A stretch of 64,000 nucleotides of DNA from Archangium violaceum (GCF_016887565.1 NZ_CP069396.1:8724001-8788000), one strand, 5' to 3'. Counted from the stretch's first letter, positions 1 through 8,122 are shown. Notes: generated from the letters alone by a model not told the origin. Translations and numbers: made by a program.

Positions 1-229
1 CGTCTACCCGGCGGGCGCCTATCCTCGGAGGGCAGTCGTCAACCAGCCGGGCGTGAAGGCGGTCCACATCACCAACCCCTCGGGGAAGAATTTCGAGGGT
101 CTGAACATTTACGAAGCGAACGACGAGGTCCGTATCTACGTCGTTCCGCTGCAGGCCGCGCCGGCGAAGTCGACACCGGCCAAGCCCGCGAAGAAGGCTG
201 AACCGAAGGGTGGGAAGAAGTCGCGGTAG
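1..229 (+). CDS. 3' end of an unknown protein (partial)
   Basis: An open frame enters from the left edge and stops at TAG 227-229. The 75 visible residues start with a mixed segment that includes a predicted strand ending in EVRIYVVPLQ. A basic Ala/Pro/Lys tail of about 25 residues follows (AAPAKSTPAKPAKKAEP and on). Such tails are low complexity and often flexible. The domain that would identify the protein lies outside the window, so I assign no function. The tRNA cluster begins about 65 bp downstream. Confidence 0.6.
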   Translation, partial: VYPAGAYPRRAVVNQPGVKAVHITNPSGKNFEGLNIYEANDEVRIYVVPLQAAPAKSTPAKPAKKAEPKGGKKSR

Positions 230-253
230 CCCGGTGGTTCGGAAAAAAGGCAG

Positions 254-282
254 TTGAAGTGGTGAGGTAGTTGCGGTAGTCA
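254..282 (+). promoter_or_regulatory. Candidate sigma-70 type promoter for the tRNA cluster
   Basis: TTGAAG (254-259) and TAGTCA (277-282) are separated by 17 bases. The pair ends 13 bases before the tRNA-Gln gene, which fits a promoter with a short 5' leader. It was found by eye only. The -10 match is modest. Confidence 0.4.
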
Positions 283-295
283 GAAGCGCAGTTCT

Positions 296-366
296 TGGGG
301 AATCGTCTAACGGCAGGACAGCAGACTCTGACTCTGCTTATCTAGGTTCGAATCCTAGTTCCCCAG
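296..366 (+). tRNA. tRNA-Gln (anticodon CTG)
   Basis: The acceptor arms TGGGGAA and TTCCCCA pair fully. The anticodon stem GCAGA/TCTGC encloses the loop CTCTGAC, giving anticodon CTG. The T loop is the usual GGTTCGAATCC. CCA is not encoded. It sits 23 bases upstream of a tRNA-Glu gene with no terminator between them, so the two are probably cotranscribed. Confidence 0.93.
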
Positions 367-389
367 CTCGTTGTACCCGGTAGCAAACC

Positions 390-461
390 GGCCCTGTCGT
401 CTAGCGGTTAGGACGGTGCCCTCTCACGGCACAAACTCGGGTTCGAATCCCGGCAGGGTCA
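390..461 (+). tRNA. tRNA-Glu (anticodon CTC), copy 1
   Basis: The acceptor arms GGCCCTG and CAGGGTC pair with one G-T wobble. The anticodon stem GTGCC/GGCAC holds the loop CTCTCAC, so the anticodon is CTC. The T loop is GGTTCGAATCC. CCA is not encoded. A terminator follows at 474-509, and an identical 72-base copy begins at 512. Confidence 0.94.
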
Positions 462-473
462 CTCGTAGCAAAG

Positions 474-509
474 GCGCCCACCTTCTTGGGAAGGTGGGCG
501 CTTCGTTTT
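474..509 (+). terminator. Rho-independent terminator after the first tRNA-Glu
   Basis: A 12-bp perfect stem (474-485 with 490-501) has the loop TTGG and is followed by TTCGTTTT. It should end the tRNA-Gln/tRNA-Glu transcript, yet the second tRNA-Glu begins three bases after it. Confidence 0.85.
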
Positions 510-511
510 CC

Positions 512-583
512 GGCCCTGTCGTCTAGCGGTTAGGACGGTGCCCTCTCACGGCACAAACTCGGGTTCGAATCCCGGCAGGGTCA
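512..583 (+). tRNA. tRNA-Glu (anticodon CTC), copy 2
   Basis: All 72 bases match the tRNA-Glu at 390-461, with anticodon CTC in the loop CTCTCAC. The offset between the copies is 122 bases. The second gene lies just after a strong terminator. It must rely on read-through or on a promoter inside the preceding short spacer, where I see no clear -35/-10 pair. Confidence 0.94.
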
Positions 584-588
584 CTGAG

Positions 589-627
589 GCGCCCGCTTCT
601 CGCAAGAGAAGCGGGCGCTTCGCTTTT
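589..627 (+). terminator. Rho-independent terminator after the second tRNA-Glu
   Basis: A 13-bp perfect stem (589-601 with 606-618) is closed by the tetraloop GCAA and followed by TTCGCTTTT. The outer stem and tail resemble the first tRNA-Glu terminator (both use GCGCCC...GGGCGC then TTCG), although the inner stems differ. Confidence 0.87.
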
Positions 628-650
628 GCGGGCATCGCGCCCGCCCTCCC

Positions 651-1625
651 CTACCCGCCCTGCTGGAGGCTCTTGCGGAAGGCGGCCAGTGCCGAGGCCA
701 GCCCCGCCTGGGCGCGCTGGAGGTTGCGGCGCATCAACAGCATCCGCACCCGCTCCGGCAACACCTGGGGCGATGAGGAGCCGAAGCCCACCAGTTCCAG
801 CCGCAGGGTGATGGCGTCCAGCAGGTCCGCCAGGTCCGCGTTCGGGCCGGCTAGCAGCACCAGATCGGGCGCGGCGGACTGGAGGCGCTCGGCGAGCTCC
901 CACCAGCGAGGCGCGCCCGTCTCCAGCACCACCACGGCCGCGCCCAGCAGCGCCGGCGAGTCCGGGGGCAGCGCCACGGCCTCGAGCCCCTCGCGCAACA
1001 GGGCCTCCAGCGCGTCGGGGCTGCCCACCACCGCCACCTGCCCGCCCGCGGCCATCCGGCTGGCCTGCTCGTAGGTGTACAGCTGGGACTCCAGCAGCTC
1101 GCGCGCCTCGGGCAAGGCCTGCCCGCCCGCCTCCAGCAGCGCGGCGGCCTCGCGCGCCATGCGCCGCGCCATCTCCCGGCCCCGCACCCGCTCGGCCCGG
1201 CGCTCCAGCGCGGCGCGCACCTTGGCCCGCACCAGCCGCAGGTCCTCGAAGGGCTTGAGGATGTAGTCGCTCGCGCCCGCCGCGAAGGCGGCGATCACCG
1301 ACTCCGAGCTGGAATAGCCGGTGATCATCACCGCCTCCAGCGCCGGCTGCAGCGCCCGGGCCTCGGCGATGAGCTCCACGCCGCCCAGGCCCGGCAGGTT
1401 CTTGTCGGTGATGAGCACGTCGAAGCGCTGGGCACGGAGCAGCTCCAGGGCCTCCTCGGCATCCTGGGCCAGGCTCACCACCAGGTCCGGCTCGCGCGCC
1501 AACAGCCGGGCGCACACGTCGCGCACCACGGCCTCGTCATCCACCACCAGAACGGTCGAGGCGAGGGTTCCCCCACGACCCTGCTCACTCCCGCCACCCT
1601 CATCCGTTTCGAAGGGGAGATCCAT
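651..1625 (-). CDS. Response regulator with a receiver-like C-terminal half
   Basis: The 324-residue protein has a standard receiver domain at about residues 23-140: acidic pair D29-D30, phospho-acceptor D74 in LITDKNLPG, T102 in ITGYS and K124 in LKPF. A charged, probably coiled segment follows (about 135-180). The last 140 residues carry no DNA-binding, kinase or cyclase motif. Residues about 187-285 look like alternating strands and helices (QVAVVGSPDALEALL, AAVVVLETG, PDLVLLAGPNAD) and may be a receiver fold without the phosphorylatable Asp. Its kinase partner is not obvious; the hybrid kinase at 2258-3415 is nearby but separated by a plus-strand gene. Confidence 0.9.
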   Translation of the reverse strand: MDLPFETDEGGGSEQGRGGTLASTVLVVDDEAVVRDVCARLLAREPDLVVSLAQDAEEALELLRAQRFDVLITDKNLPGLGGVELIAEARALQPALEAVMITGYSSSESVIAAFAAGASDYILKPFEDLRLVRAKVRAALERRAERVRGREMARRMAREAAALLEAGGQALPEARELLESQLYTYEQASRMAAGGQVAVVGSPDALEALLREGLEAVALPPDSPALLGAAVVVLETGAPRWWELAERLQSAAPDLVLLAGPNADLADLLDAITLRLELVGFGSSSPQVLPERVRMLLMRRNLQRAQAGLASALAAFRKSLQQGG

Positions 1626-1692
1626 GCCTTCGAGAATCGCACAGCTCGCGCCGGACTTCGAGCGAAGCGGAACGGGCCCTATGCTGTGAGAC

Positions 1693-2280
1693 GTGGCGAG
1701 CTTCGAGAAAGCACTCGAGGAGAACCCCGCGCCGAAGCGGCTGGGTGACGTGCGCCTGCGCTACGAGCCCGGTCGGCTGCTGGGAGAGTCCCTGCCGCCC
1801 TCCTTCCTGAGGAGGCAGCTGCCGGGCACCTGTCTGGTCCTGGCGGCCCTGTGCACGGCGGGCGCGGTGGTGGGAGTGCTGCTGGGCAGCGCCCACGAGG
1901 CAGTGCCCCCCACGGCCCTGGCATTGGGCACGGCGGCCCTGGCACTGGTGGGCTATGCGCTGCGGCTGGAGGGCCAGCTGGGCCGGCGCCGCTTCGTGTT
2001 GCACTTCCCCTCCGAGCGCCTGCGGGTGGAGCAACTGCGGTGGGCACCCGGAGCCACGCGCACCGAATGGGTCCCCTTCGACGAGGTGTCCGCGGTGGAG
2101 ATCGTCGAGCGCGCGCCCAAGCGCTACGCGCTGGTGGTGGCGTGGCGCCCGGGAGGCGAGCAGGAGACGCGGCGCGCGGTGCTGGTGGAGCACATCGGCG
2201 CCACCGAGGAAGAGGCCCTCTTCCGCGTGTGGCGCCTGCTGCACAACGCCTTCGGGCTCAGGGGAGCTGGACTCGCTTGA
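1693..2280 (+). CDS. Small membrane protein of unknown function
   Basis: The 195-residue protein starts at GTG 1693. Residues 40-75 form two likely membrane helices (CLVLAALCTAGAVVGVLLG and TALALGTAALALVGYAL). A soluble C-terminal domain of about 115 residues follows, with strands such as RFVLHFPSERLRVEQL and a helical end. The layout resembles small membrane proteins with a PH-like cytoplasmic domain, but I cannot prove a family. The 3' end overlaps the convergent kinase gene by 23 bases, so there is no room for a separate terminator. Confidence 0.75.
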   Translation: MASFEKALEENPAPKRLGDVRLRYEPGRLLGESLPPSFLRRQLPGTCLVLAALCTAGAVVGVLLGSAHEAVPPTALALGTAALALVGYALRLEGQLGRRRFVLHFPSERLRVEQLRWAPGATRTEWVPFDEVSAVEIVERAPKRYALVVAWRPGGEQETRRAVLVEHIGATEEEALFRVWRLLHNAFGLRGAGLA

Positions 2281-3415
2281 GGGTGAGCTCCACCTCGGTG
2301 CCCTCGCCCTGCTTCGACGACAGCCGCACCGCGCCACCGGACTGCACCACCAGCTCCTTGCAGATGGACAGACCCAGGCCGGTGCCGATACCCACCGGCT
2401 TGGTGGTGAAGAGCGGCTGGAACACCTTCTCCTGAAGCTCCTGGGGGATGCCGCAGCCGTTGTCCGCCACGGTGAGCACCACCTCCTGCTCGCGTGACGT
2501 CCACCGCACCTCGATGCGTCCCGAGCGGCCCGTGCCCTCCATGGCCTGCGCGGCGTTGACGATGAGGTTGAGCAGCACCTGGGTCAGCTTCACCGGGCCG
2601 AACGCCACCTTCACCGGCTCGCCCATGGTGGTGATGCGGGCGCGATCACGCACCTCGGCGCGCGCCAGCTTCACCGCGAAGGACACCACCTCGGCCACGT
2701 CCGCCGAGACCTCCATGTCCTCGCCCCGCGCCTGCGCCCTCAGGCCCAGCGCCACTCCGCGCAGATGGTCCGCGCCCGAGGCCAGGTCCTGCAGCAGCGA
2801 CGGCAGATCCTCCAGCACGCTCGCCACTTCCTGCGACGAATCATTCGCCAGGTGCTTGGAGGCGTACTGCACCACGCACTCCAGATCCCTGCGCAGCGAG
2901 GACACGTTCTGCGACAGGTAGCCCACCGGGCCCATCAGCTCGTGCGCGATGCCGGCCGTCACCTGGCCCAGCGTGGCCAGACGCTCGGCCTTCATCATCC
3001 GCCCTTCCACCTCGCGGATGCGCAGCTCCAGGCGGGCGATCTTCAAGCCGTCCTCGAGCGCGGCCAGCACCTCGGCCCTGTCCCACGGCTTGACGAAGTA
3101 GCGGCTCACCTGACCGCGGTTCACCGCGTCGATGACGGCCTGCATGTCCGAGTAGGCCGTGACGAGCATGCGCTTGGCGTCCGGCGCCAGCGTGCGCGCG
3201 CGCTCCAGCAGCTCCACGCCCGTCATTCCCGGCATGCGCTGGTCCGACAGGATGACGCCAATCTCGTTGCGCTTCTGCTCCAGAAGCGTCAGCGCCTCGG
3301 CCGGTGTCGAGCAGCGGAAGATGCGGAACTTCGAGCCGAAGTTCGCCTCGAACACCCTCAGATTGAGCGCGTCGTCGTCGACATAGAGGACGGCGGGGAG
3401 GTCAGACGGATTCAT
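2258..3415 (-). CDS. Hybrid receiver/histidine kinase
   Basis: The 385-residue soluble protein combines an N-terminal receiver with a C-terminal kinase. Receiver: DDD at 13-15, phospho-acceptor D58 in LSDQRMPG, conserved K in FVKPWD near 109. Kinase: H-box H158 in GIAHELMGP, N-box with LNLIVNAAQAM, G1 box VADNGCGIP and G2 box GTGLGLSI. There are no membrane helices, so it should be cytosolic and take its input through the receiver or partner proteins. The start at ATG 3415 is chosen because the receiver begins directly after it; the longer upstream frame is non-conserved in character. The kinase could autophosphorylate H158, with D58 modulating it. Confidence 0.9.
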   Translation of the reverse strand: MNPSDLPAVLYVDDDALNLRVFEANFGSKFRIFRCSTPAEALTLLEQKRNEIGVILSDQRMPGMTGVELLERARTLAPDAKRMLVTAYSDMQAVIDAVNRGQVSRYFVKPWDRAEVLAALEDGLKIARLELRIREVEGRMMKAERLATLGQVTAGIAHELMGPVGYLSQNVSSLRRDLECVVQYASKHLANDSSQEVASVLEDLPSLLQDLASGADHLRGVALGLRAQARGEDMEVSADVAEVVSFAVKLARAEVRDRARITTMGEPVKVAFGPVKLTQVLLNLIVNAAQAMEGTGRSGRIEVRWTSREQEVVLTVADNGCGIPQELQEKVFQPLFTTKPVGIGTGLGLSICKELVVQSGGAVRLSSKQGEGTEVELTLKRVQLP

Positions 3416-3609
3416 GTAATTCCTCTCCGGGCCAGGCCGACCGACACCCTCACCATCCTGCCAACCCACTGCGCCCACGCCCCAAGAGATACCACGTCGC
3501 GAGCAAAACCCGATGGGCCGTGTTTCAGGATGTAAGAGGACCCGTACACACCGGGAACCCCAGCATGCTCGGCGTCCAGGCCACCACCCCGACAGCCGCG
3601 CCGGAGTGC

Positions 3610-3924
3610 TCAGCGAGGGGGCATGGGAGCCAGCGACAGCTCTGTCGCCTGCTCGCCTACCTCGTCCCGCGACTCCAGCTCCTGCTGAACCGCATCCAGG
3701 GACTCGAACCGCCGCGGTGGCAGGTTGCCCAGCAGCGACAGGACGACGGGAGGGGTGTCGTTCTCCCGGGCCAACCAGACGAGCTGCTCCGTGGAGAGCG
3801 GGAACACGGCGCCGAGCAGGGCGTCCTGGAGTGGCTGAGCCAGGGGCGAGGGACCTCCCATGCGCGTCTCCAGTTCCTTCATGCCCTCTTCGAGCCGGGT
3901 GCGTCTCGTGTCGTCGTCGTTCAT
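3610..3924 (-). CDS. DUF2795 domain protein
   Basis: Starting at ATG 3924 gives a 104-residue protein beginning MNDDDTRRTRLEEG. Residues about 35-90 match the DUF2795 pattern: a helix with LQDALLGAVFPLSTEQLVWLA, then LLGNLPPRRFESLDAVQQEL. Known DUF2795 proteins are small, soluble and of unknown function, often in GC-rich actinobacteria and myxobacteria. It is encoded alone. The small acidic protein gene at 4086 is divergent from it, so the 161-bp gap between them should carry both promoters. Confidence 0.72.
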   Translation of the reverse strand: MNDDDTRRTRLEEGMKELETRMGGPSPLAQPLQDALLGAVFPLSTEQLVWLARENDTPPVVLSLLGNLPPRRFESLDAVQQELESRDEVGEQATELSLAPMPPR

Positions 3925-4085
3925 CAGGGACAAAGTTAAGCAGCTCACGAAGGACTTGCGTGTCCTTTTCAGTGCTTCCCCAGCAAGCAGGTGTACGACC
4001 CACCTGGAGGCGACCCCCATGGCCGTCTCCCACCTCGACCCCCACCCTATCCCGAGACCCTACACACGACCCGAGGAGGAACGAG

Positions 4086-4301
4086 ATGGCGGACAACAAG
4101 GACCCAAGCTACGCGGAGCACATCGAGCACGTGCAGGCCACGCACCCGGACCCGTGGCCCGGCATCAAGGGACGCTCCGAGGAGAGTGAGACGGACCTGC
4201 CCACCGGCACGAAGCGCGAGGAGCAGGCCAGCGTCACCGATGCCCAACGCCGGCTGGAGCACGAGATGCACGAGGACCAGAAGGAGCCGACCCGCGAGTG
4301 A
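4086..4301 (+). CDS. Small acidic hydrophilic protein
   Basis: The 71-residue protein begins MADNKDPSYAEHIEHVQATH at ATG 4086, preceded by a good ribosome site (GAGGAGGAACGAG before ATG). It is rich in Glu, Asp, His and Lys, has no hydrophobic segment and no cysteine, and is probably disordered or helical. I recognise no family. The strong ribosome site and clean start support a real gene. It converges on pdhC, and a GC-rich hairpin lies between them. Confidence 0.6.
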   Translation: MADNKDPSYAEHIEHVQATHPDPWPGIKGRSEESETDLPTGTKREEQASVTDAQRRLEHEMHEDQKEPTRE

Positions 4302-4313
4302 CGGGCCGGAGCT

Positions 4314-4348
4314 CCCGGGCGGGCCGCCCACCAGGGCGACCCGCCGGG
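4314..4348. terminator. GC-rich hairpin between convergent genes
   Basis: GGCGGG-c-CGCCC pairs with GGGCG-a-CCCGCC around the loop ACCA, with extra outer GC pairs and one bulge. It lies between the stops at 4301 (plus) and 4359 (minus). There is no T-run on either side, so intrinsic termination is uncertain. Confidence 0.4.
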
Positions 4349-4358
4349 ACAGCGGGGG

Positions 4359-5951
4359 CTAGAACAGCAACCGCATCGGGTGCTCGAGCAGGTTCTTGAG
4401 CTCCCGCAGGTACTCGGCGCCGATGGCGCCGTCGATGACGCGGTGGTCGCCCGAGAGCGTCACCGTCATCAGCTTGCGCACCACCATCTGCCCGTCGCGC
4501 ACCACCACCTTGTCCGAGACGGAGCCCACCGCGAGGATGGCCGCCTGGGGCGGGTTGATGACGGCGATGAACGAGTCGATGCCGTACATGCCCAGGTTGG
4601 ACACGGTCAACGAGCCGCCGGTGTACTCGTCCGGCTTGAGGGCGCGCTTGCGGGCCCGCTCGGCCAGGTCGCGCGCCTCGGCGGAGATGGCCGACAGCCC
4701 CTTCTTGTCCGCGTCGCGGATGATGGGGGTGATGAGGCCGTCCTCGATCGCCACGGCGATGCCGACATCCACCGTCTCGAAGTGCAGGATGGTGTCACCG
4801 TGCAACGAGACGTTGATCTTCGGGTAGCGGCGCAGCGCCATGGCCGACGCCTTCACGATGATGTCGTTGACCGACACCTTCGATTCGAGCGCCTTGGCCT
4901 CCTCGCGGATCTTCAGCGCGGCGTCCATCTCCACGTCCACCGACAGGTAGAAGTGGGGCACGCCGGGCTTCACCTCGGCCATGCGCTGGCTGATGACCTT
5001 GCGCATGGAGGAGACGGGCACCGACTTCGGCTCGGGACGCACGCCCGGAGCCGCGGCGGGGGCCTTGCGAGCGGCGGCCGGAGCCGGCGCCTGGGTGAGC
5101 GCCTTCTCGATGTCGCTCTTCACGATGCGGCCGTGCGGACCGGAGCCACGCACCTGGCTCAGGTCCAGACCGCGCTCCCGAGCCATGCGCTTGGCGAGCG
5201 GACTGGCGCGCAGGCGTCCCCCCGGCGTGGGAGCCGGAGCGGCGGCCTTGGGCGCGGGCGCAGCGGAGGGCGCCGGAGCGGGCGCGGCGGCCTGGGGCGC
5301 CGCGGAGGGCGCCGGAGCCGGAGCGGCGGCCTTGGCGCCACCCTTGCCGGCCAGGAACGCGATGGGCGCGCCCACCTTGGCCATCTGGCCTTCCTGCACG
5401 ACGATGCGAGCCAGCACGCCGTCGTCGTAGGCCTCGACCTCGAGGTTCGACTTGTCCGTCTCCACCTCGGCGATGGCCTGACCGGAGGAGACCTTGTCCC
5501 CCTCCTTCTTCAGCCACTTGACGAGCTTGCCCTCCGTCATCGTCGGGGAGAGCGCGGGCATCACCACGGGGATGCCGTCTCCCCCGCCGGCGGGAGCGGC
5601 GGGCTGCGCCGCGGGGGCGGGAGCCGGAGCGGGCGCGGCGGCCTTGGGGGCCTCGGCCTTCGGAGCGGCGGCGGGCGCGGCGGCCTTGGCACCGCCCGCG
5701 TCGACCTTCTCTCCCTTGGCCCCGAGGATGGCGATGGGCGAACCCACCTTGGCCATCTCGCCCTCGGGCACGACGATCTTCAGGAGGTAGCCGTCGTCAT
5801 AGGCCTCGATCTCGAGGTTCGACTTGTCGGTCTCGCACTCGGCGATCGCCTCGCCGGAGGAGACCTTGTCGCCCTCCTTCTTGAGCCACTTGACGATCTT
5901 GCCCTCCGTCATCGTCGGAGAGAGGGCAGGCATCTGGATGGGCGTGGCCAT
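4359..5951 (-). CDS. pdhC: Pyruvate dehydrogenase E2, dihydrolipoamide acetyltransferase
   Basis: This is the core subunit that moves the acetyl group from E1 to CoA. The 530 residues contain two lipoyl domains (about 1-78 and 128-200) with modifiable lysines K43 and K167 in ETDKSNLE. Long Ala/Pro-rich linkers follow, then a peripheral subunit-binding domain near 248-288 (RLRASPLAKRMARERGLDLS) and the catalytic domain. The active-site motif is H503-RVI-D507-G. Two lipoyl domains instead of one or three is within the family range. It is the last gene of the minus-strand pdhA-pdhB-pdhC run, 7 bases after pdhB. An E3 gene is not in the window. Confidence 0.96.
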   Translation of the reverse strand: MATPIQMPALSPTMTEGKIVKWLKKEGDKVSSGEAIAECETDKSNLEIEAYDDGYLLKIVVPEGEMAKVGSPIAILGAKGEKVDAGGAKAAAPAAAPKAEAPKAAAPAPAPAPAAQPAAPAGGGDGIPVVMPALSPTMTEGKLVKWLKKEGDKVSSGQAIAEVETDKSNLEVEAYDDGVLARIVVQEGQMAKVGAPIAFLAGKGGAKAAAPAPAPSAAPQAAAPAPAPSAAPAPKAAAPAPTPGGRLRASPLAKRMARERGLDLSQVRGSGPHGRIVKSDIEKALTQAPAPAAARKAPAAAPGVRPEPKSVPVSSMRKVISQRMAEVKPGVPHFYLSVDVEMDAALKIREEAKALESKVSVNDIIVKASAMALRRYPKINVSLHGDTILHFETVDVGIAVAIEDGLITPIIRDADKKGLSAISAEARDLAERARKRALKPDEYTGGSLTVSNLGMYGIDSFIAVINPPQAAILAVGSVSDKVVVRDGQMVVRKLMTVTLSGDHRVIDGAIGAEYLRELKNLLEHPMRLLF

Positions 5952-5958
5952 ACGGTTC

Positions 5959-6945
5959 TCAGGCTCCCTCGCGGTAGAGGACCTTCTTCACGGCGGCGAC
6001 GATCTTGGGCGCGTCCGGCTGGATCGCGTTCTCCAGGTTCGCCGCGTAGGACATGTTCACGTCGAGGCCGGTCACGCGCACGACGGGAGCATCCAGGTCA
6101 TCGAAACCCTTGGACTGGATGATGTCCACCACCTGCGCGCCCACGCCGGCCAGGGGCCAGCCCTCTTCCACGACGACCGCGCGGTTCGTCTTGCGCACCG
6201 TGGCGAGGATGGCCTCCTCGTCCAGCGGCCGCAGCGTGCGCAAGTCGAGGATCTCCACGGAGATGCCCTCGGCCTCCAGCTGCTTCGCGGCCTCCTCGCA
6301 GAAGTAGTACATGCGCGACCAGGTGATGATGCTGACGTCCTTGCCCTCGCGCTTCACGTCCGCCTTGCCGATGGGGACGATGTGCTCGCCCTCGGGCACC
6401 TCGCCCTTGAGGGCGTAGAGGCGCTCGCCCTCGATCATGATGACGGGGTTCTCATCACGGATGGCGGACTTGAGCAGACCCTTGGCGTCCGCCGGGGTGG
6501 CCGGGGCAACGACCTTCAGGCCCGGGAAGTGGGCGTAGGTGGACTCCAGCGCCTGGCTGTGCTGGCTGGAGAGCCGGCCGCCCGCGCCACCGGGGCCGCG
6601 GAACACGATGGGGCAGCGCAGCTGGCCGCCGGACATGTGCCGCAGCTTCGCCGCGTTGTTGACGATCTGGTCCATCGCCAGGATGGCGAAGTTCCAGGTC
6701 ATCATCTCCACCACCGGACGCAGGCCCACCATCGCCGCGCCGACACCCAGGCCCGTGAAGCCCAGCTCGGAGATGGGCGCGTCGATGATGCGCGCGCTCC
6801 CGAACCGGTCCAGCAGTCCCTGCGACACCTTGAAGGCGCCCTGGTAGCGACCCACTTCCTCACCAATGAGGAACACGTTGGCGTCGCGCTCCATCTCCTC
6901 GGCGAGCGCCTGGTTGAGCGCCTCGCGATACATCAACTCGGCCAT
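5959..6945 (-). CDS. pdhB: Pyruvate dehydrogenase E1, beta subunit
   Basis: The 328-residue protein matches the E1-beta subunit of alpha2beta2 2-oxo acid dehydrogenases, which with E1-alpha decarboxylates pyruvate and acetylates the lipoyl group of E2. Recognisable segments are the start MAELMYREALNQALAEEMER, then GEEVGRYQGAFKVSQGL, the AFTGLGVGAAM-like segment, RGPGGAGGRLSSQHSQ, and the C-terminal domain with ILDLRTLRPLDEE. The length is usual for the family. It lies between pdhA and pdhC on the same strand. A branched-chain oxo acid dehydrogenase is the alternative, but SSQHSQ and the E2 partner favour pyruvate. Confidence 0.95.
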   Translation of the reverse strand: MAELMYREALNQALAEEMERDANVFLIGEEVGRYQGAFKVSQGLLDRFGSARIIDAPISELGFTGLGVGAAMVGLRPVVEMMTWNFAILAMDQIVNNAAKLRHMSGGQLRCPIVFRGPGGAGGRLSSQHSQALESTYAHFPGLKVVAPATPADAKGLLKSAIRDENPVIMIEGERLYALKGEVPEGEHIVPIGKADVKREGKDVSIITWSRMYYFCEEAAKQLEAEGISVEILDLRTLRPLDEEAILATVRKTNRAVVVEEGWPLAGVGAQVVDIIQSKGFDDLDAPVVRVTGLDVNMSYAANLENAIQPDAPKIVAAVKKVLYREGA

Positions 6946-6997
6946 CTTTGGCTCCGAATGCGAAATCCGTAGGTTGAGAAGTCAGTGTGGGGAAGAA

Positions 6998-8122
6998 CTA
7001 GCGCTTGAGGCCCGCAGCCTTGTCCGCCTTCTCGGCCTGCTCGCGCGGCTCGAGGTCCCACGTCACCTTCAGCTCCTGGCCCGACGGGTACTTCGGCCAG
7101 TTCGTCACCTTCGCCCCTAGCACGCGCTCGCGGGGGCGCACGTCCTCCTCGCCCTCCTCGACGATCGTGTCCTTCCACAGCTCGTCCAGGCTGGGCTCGG
7201 GAGACTCGTCGGCGAACTTCACCGCGGCGTCCACCTGCTCCTTCACCTGCGCCTCGATGGCGTCGAACTCCTCTTCCTTCGCCAGCTTCTGGGCGATGGC
7301 GTAGTCCTTGAGGCGCGGGATGGGGTCGTTCTTGCGCTCGTCCTCCACCTCCTGCTTGGTGCGGTAGGTGGCGGGGTCGGCCATGGAGTGGCCGCGGAAG
7401 CGGTAGGTGTTGGCCTCCATGAGCACCGGGCCGTTGCCCGCGCGGATGTACGCGGCCGCGTCCTTCACCGCCTCGTACATCTTCAACACGTCCATGCCGT
7501 CCACGGCCTCGTGGCGCATGTTGAAAGCCTGGCCACGCTTGTGGATCTCCGGCACCGCCGCGACGCGCGCGATGGCCGTACCCATGCCGTAGCGGTTGTT
7601 CTCGCAGATGTAGAGCACCGGCAGCTTCCACTTCACCGCCATGTTGAGCGTCTCGTGGAAGATGCCCTGGTTGGCCGCGGCGTCACCGAAGTAGCACACG
7701 GTGATGCGGTCCTCGTTGCGGTAGCGGCTGGCGAAGGCCATGCCCGCGGCCAGGCCGATCTGCGCGCCGACGATGCCGTAGCCGCCGTAGAAGTGGTTCT
7801 CGATGTCGAAGATGTGCATCGAGCCGCCCTTGCCCTTGCTGTAGCCGCCGGTGCGGCCGAAGAGCTCCGCCATCACCATGCCCGGGTCCGAGCCACGCGC
7901 CAGCGGCTGCGCGTGATCGCGGTAGCCCGACAGCATGTAGTCATCCGGGCGGATGGCCTCCTCGACACCGGCCGCCACCGCCTCCTGGCCGATATACAGG
8001 TGGCAGAAACCGGCGATCTTCCCCAGACCGTACTGCTGGCCCGCACGCTCCTCGAAGCGGCGCATGAGGTACATCTTCCGGTACATCGTCAACAGCAGGT
8101 CTTTCGAGTACTTGCTGGCCAC
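6998..8122 (-). CDS. pdhA: Pyruvate dehydrogenase E1, alpha subunit
   Basis: The 374-residue E1-alpha subunit binds thiamine diphosphate. The cofactor motif GDAAANQGIFHETLNMA is intact (GDG-like, with Asn). Other family blocks are MRRFEERAGQQYG near the N-terminus, GGSMHIF, and the phosphorylation-loop region YRFRGHSMADPATYR. I place the start at GTG 8122 because GGAGG lies 8 bases upstream; a TTG six bases further up is only 2 bases from that site. It is the first gene of the operon. The 149-bp gap upstream should contain the promoter, but I see no convincing boxes. Confidence 0.95.
   Translation of the reverse strand: MASKYSKDLLLTMYRKMYLMRRFEERAGQQYGLGKIAGFCHLYIGQEAVAAGVEEAIRPDDYMLSGYRDHAQPLARGSDPGMVMAELFGRTGGYSKGKGGSMHIFDIENHFYGGYGIVGAQIGLAAGMAFASRYRNEDRITVCYFGDAAANQGIFHETLNMAVKWKLPVLYICENNRYGMGTAIARVAAVPEIHKRGQAFNMRHEAVDGMDVLKMYEAVKDAAAYIRAGNGPVLMEANTYRFRGHSMADPATYRTKQEVEDERKNDPIPRLKDYAIAQKLAKEEEFDAIEAQVKEQVDAAVKFADESPEPSLDELWKDTIVEEGEEDVRPRERVLGAKVTNWPKYPSGQELKVTWDLEPREQAEKADKAAGLKR

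Noticed and set aside
538-1074. Plus-strand open frame running over the second tRNA-Glu and the response regulator.
   Set aside because: It is antisense to a protein with a clear receiver domain and overlaps a tRNA; its composition is that of an antisense shadow in high-GC DNA.
2765-3535. Long plus-strand open frame opposite the hybrid kinase.
   Set aside because: His/Arg/Leu-rich translation typical of an antisense frame; the kinase on the other strand has all motifs.
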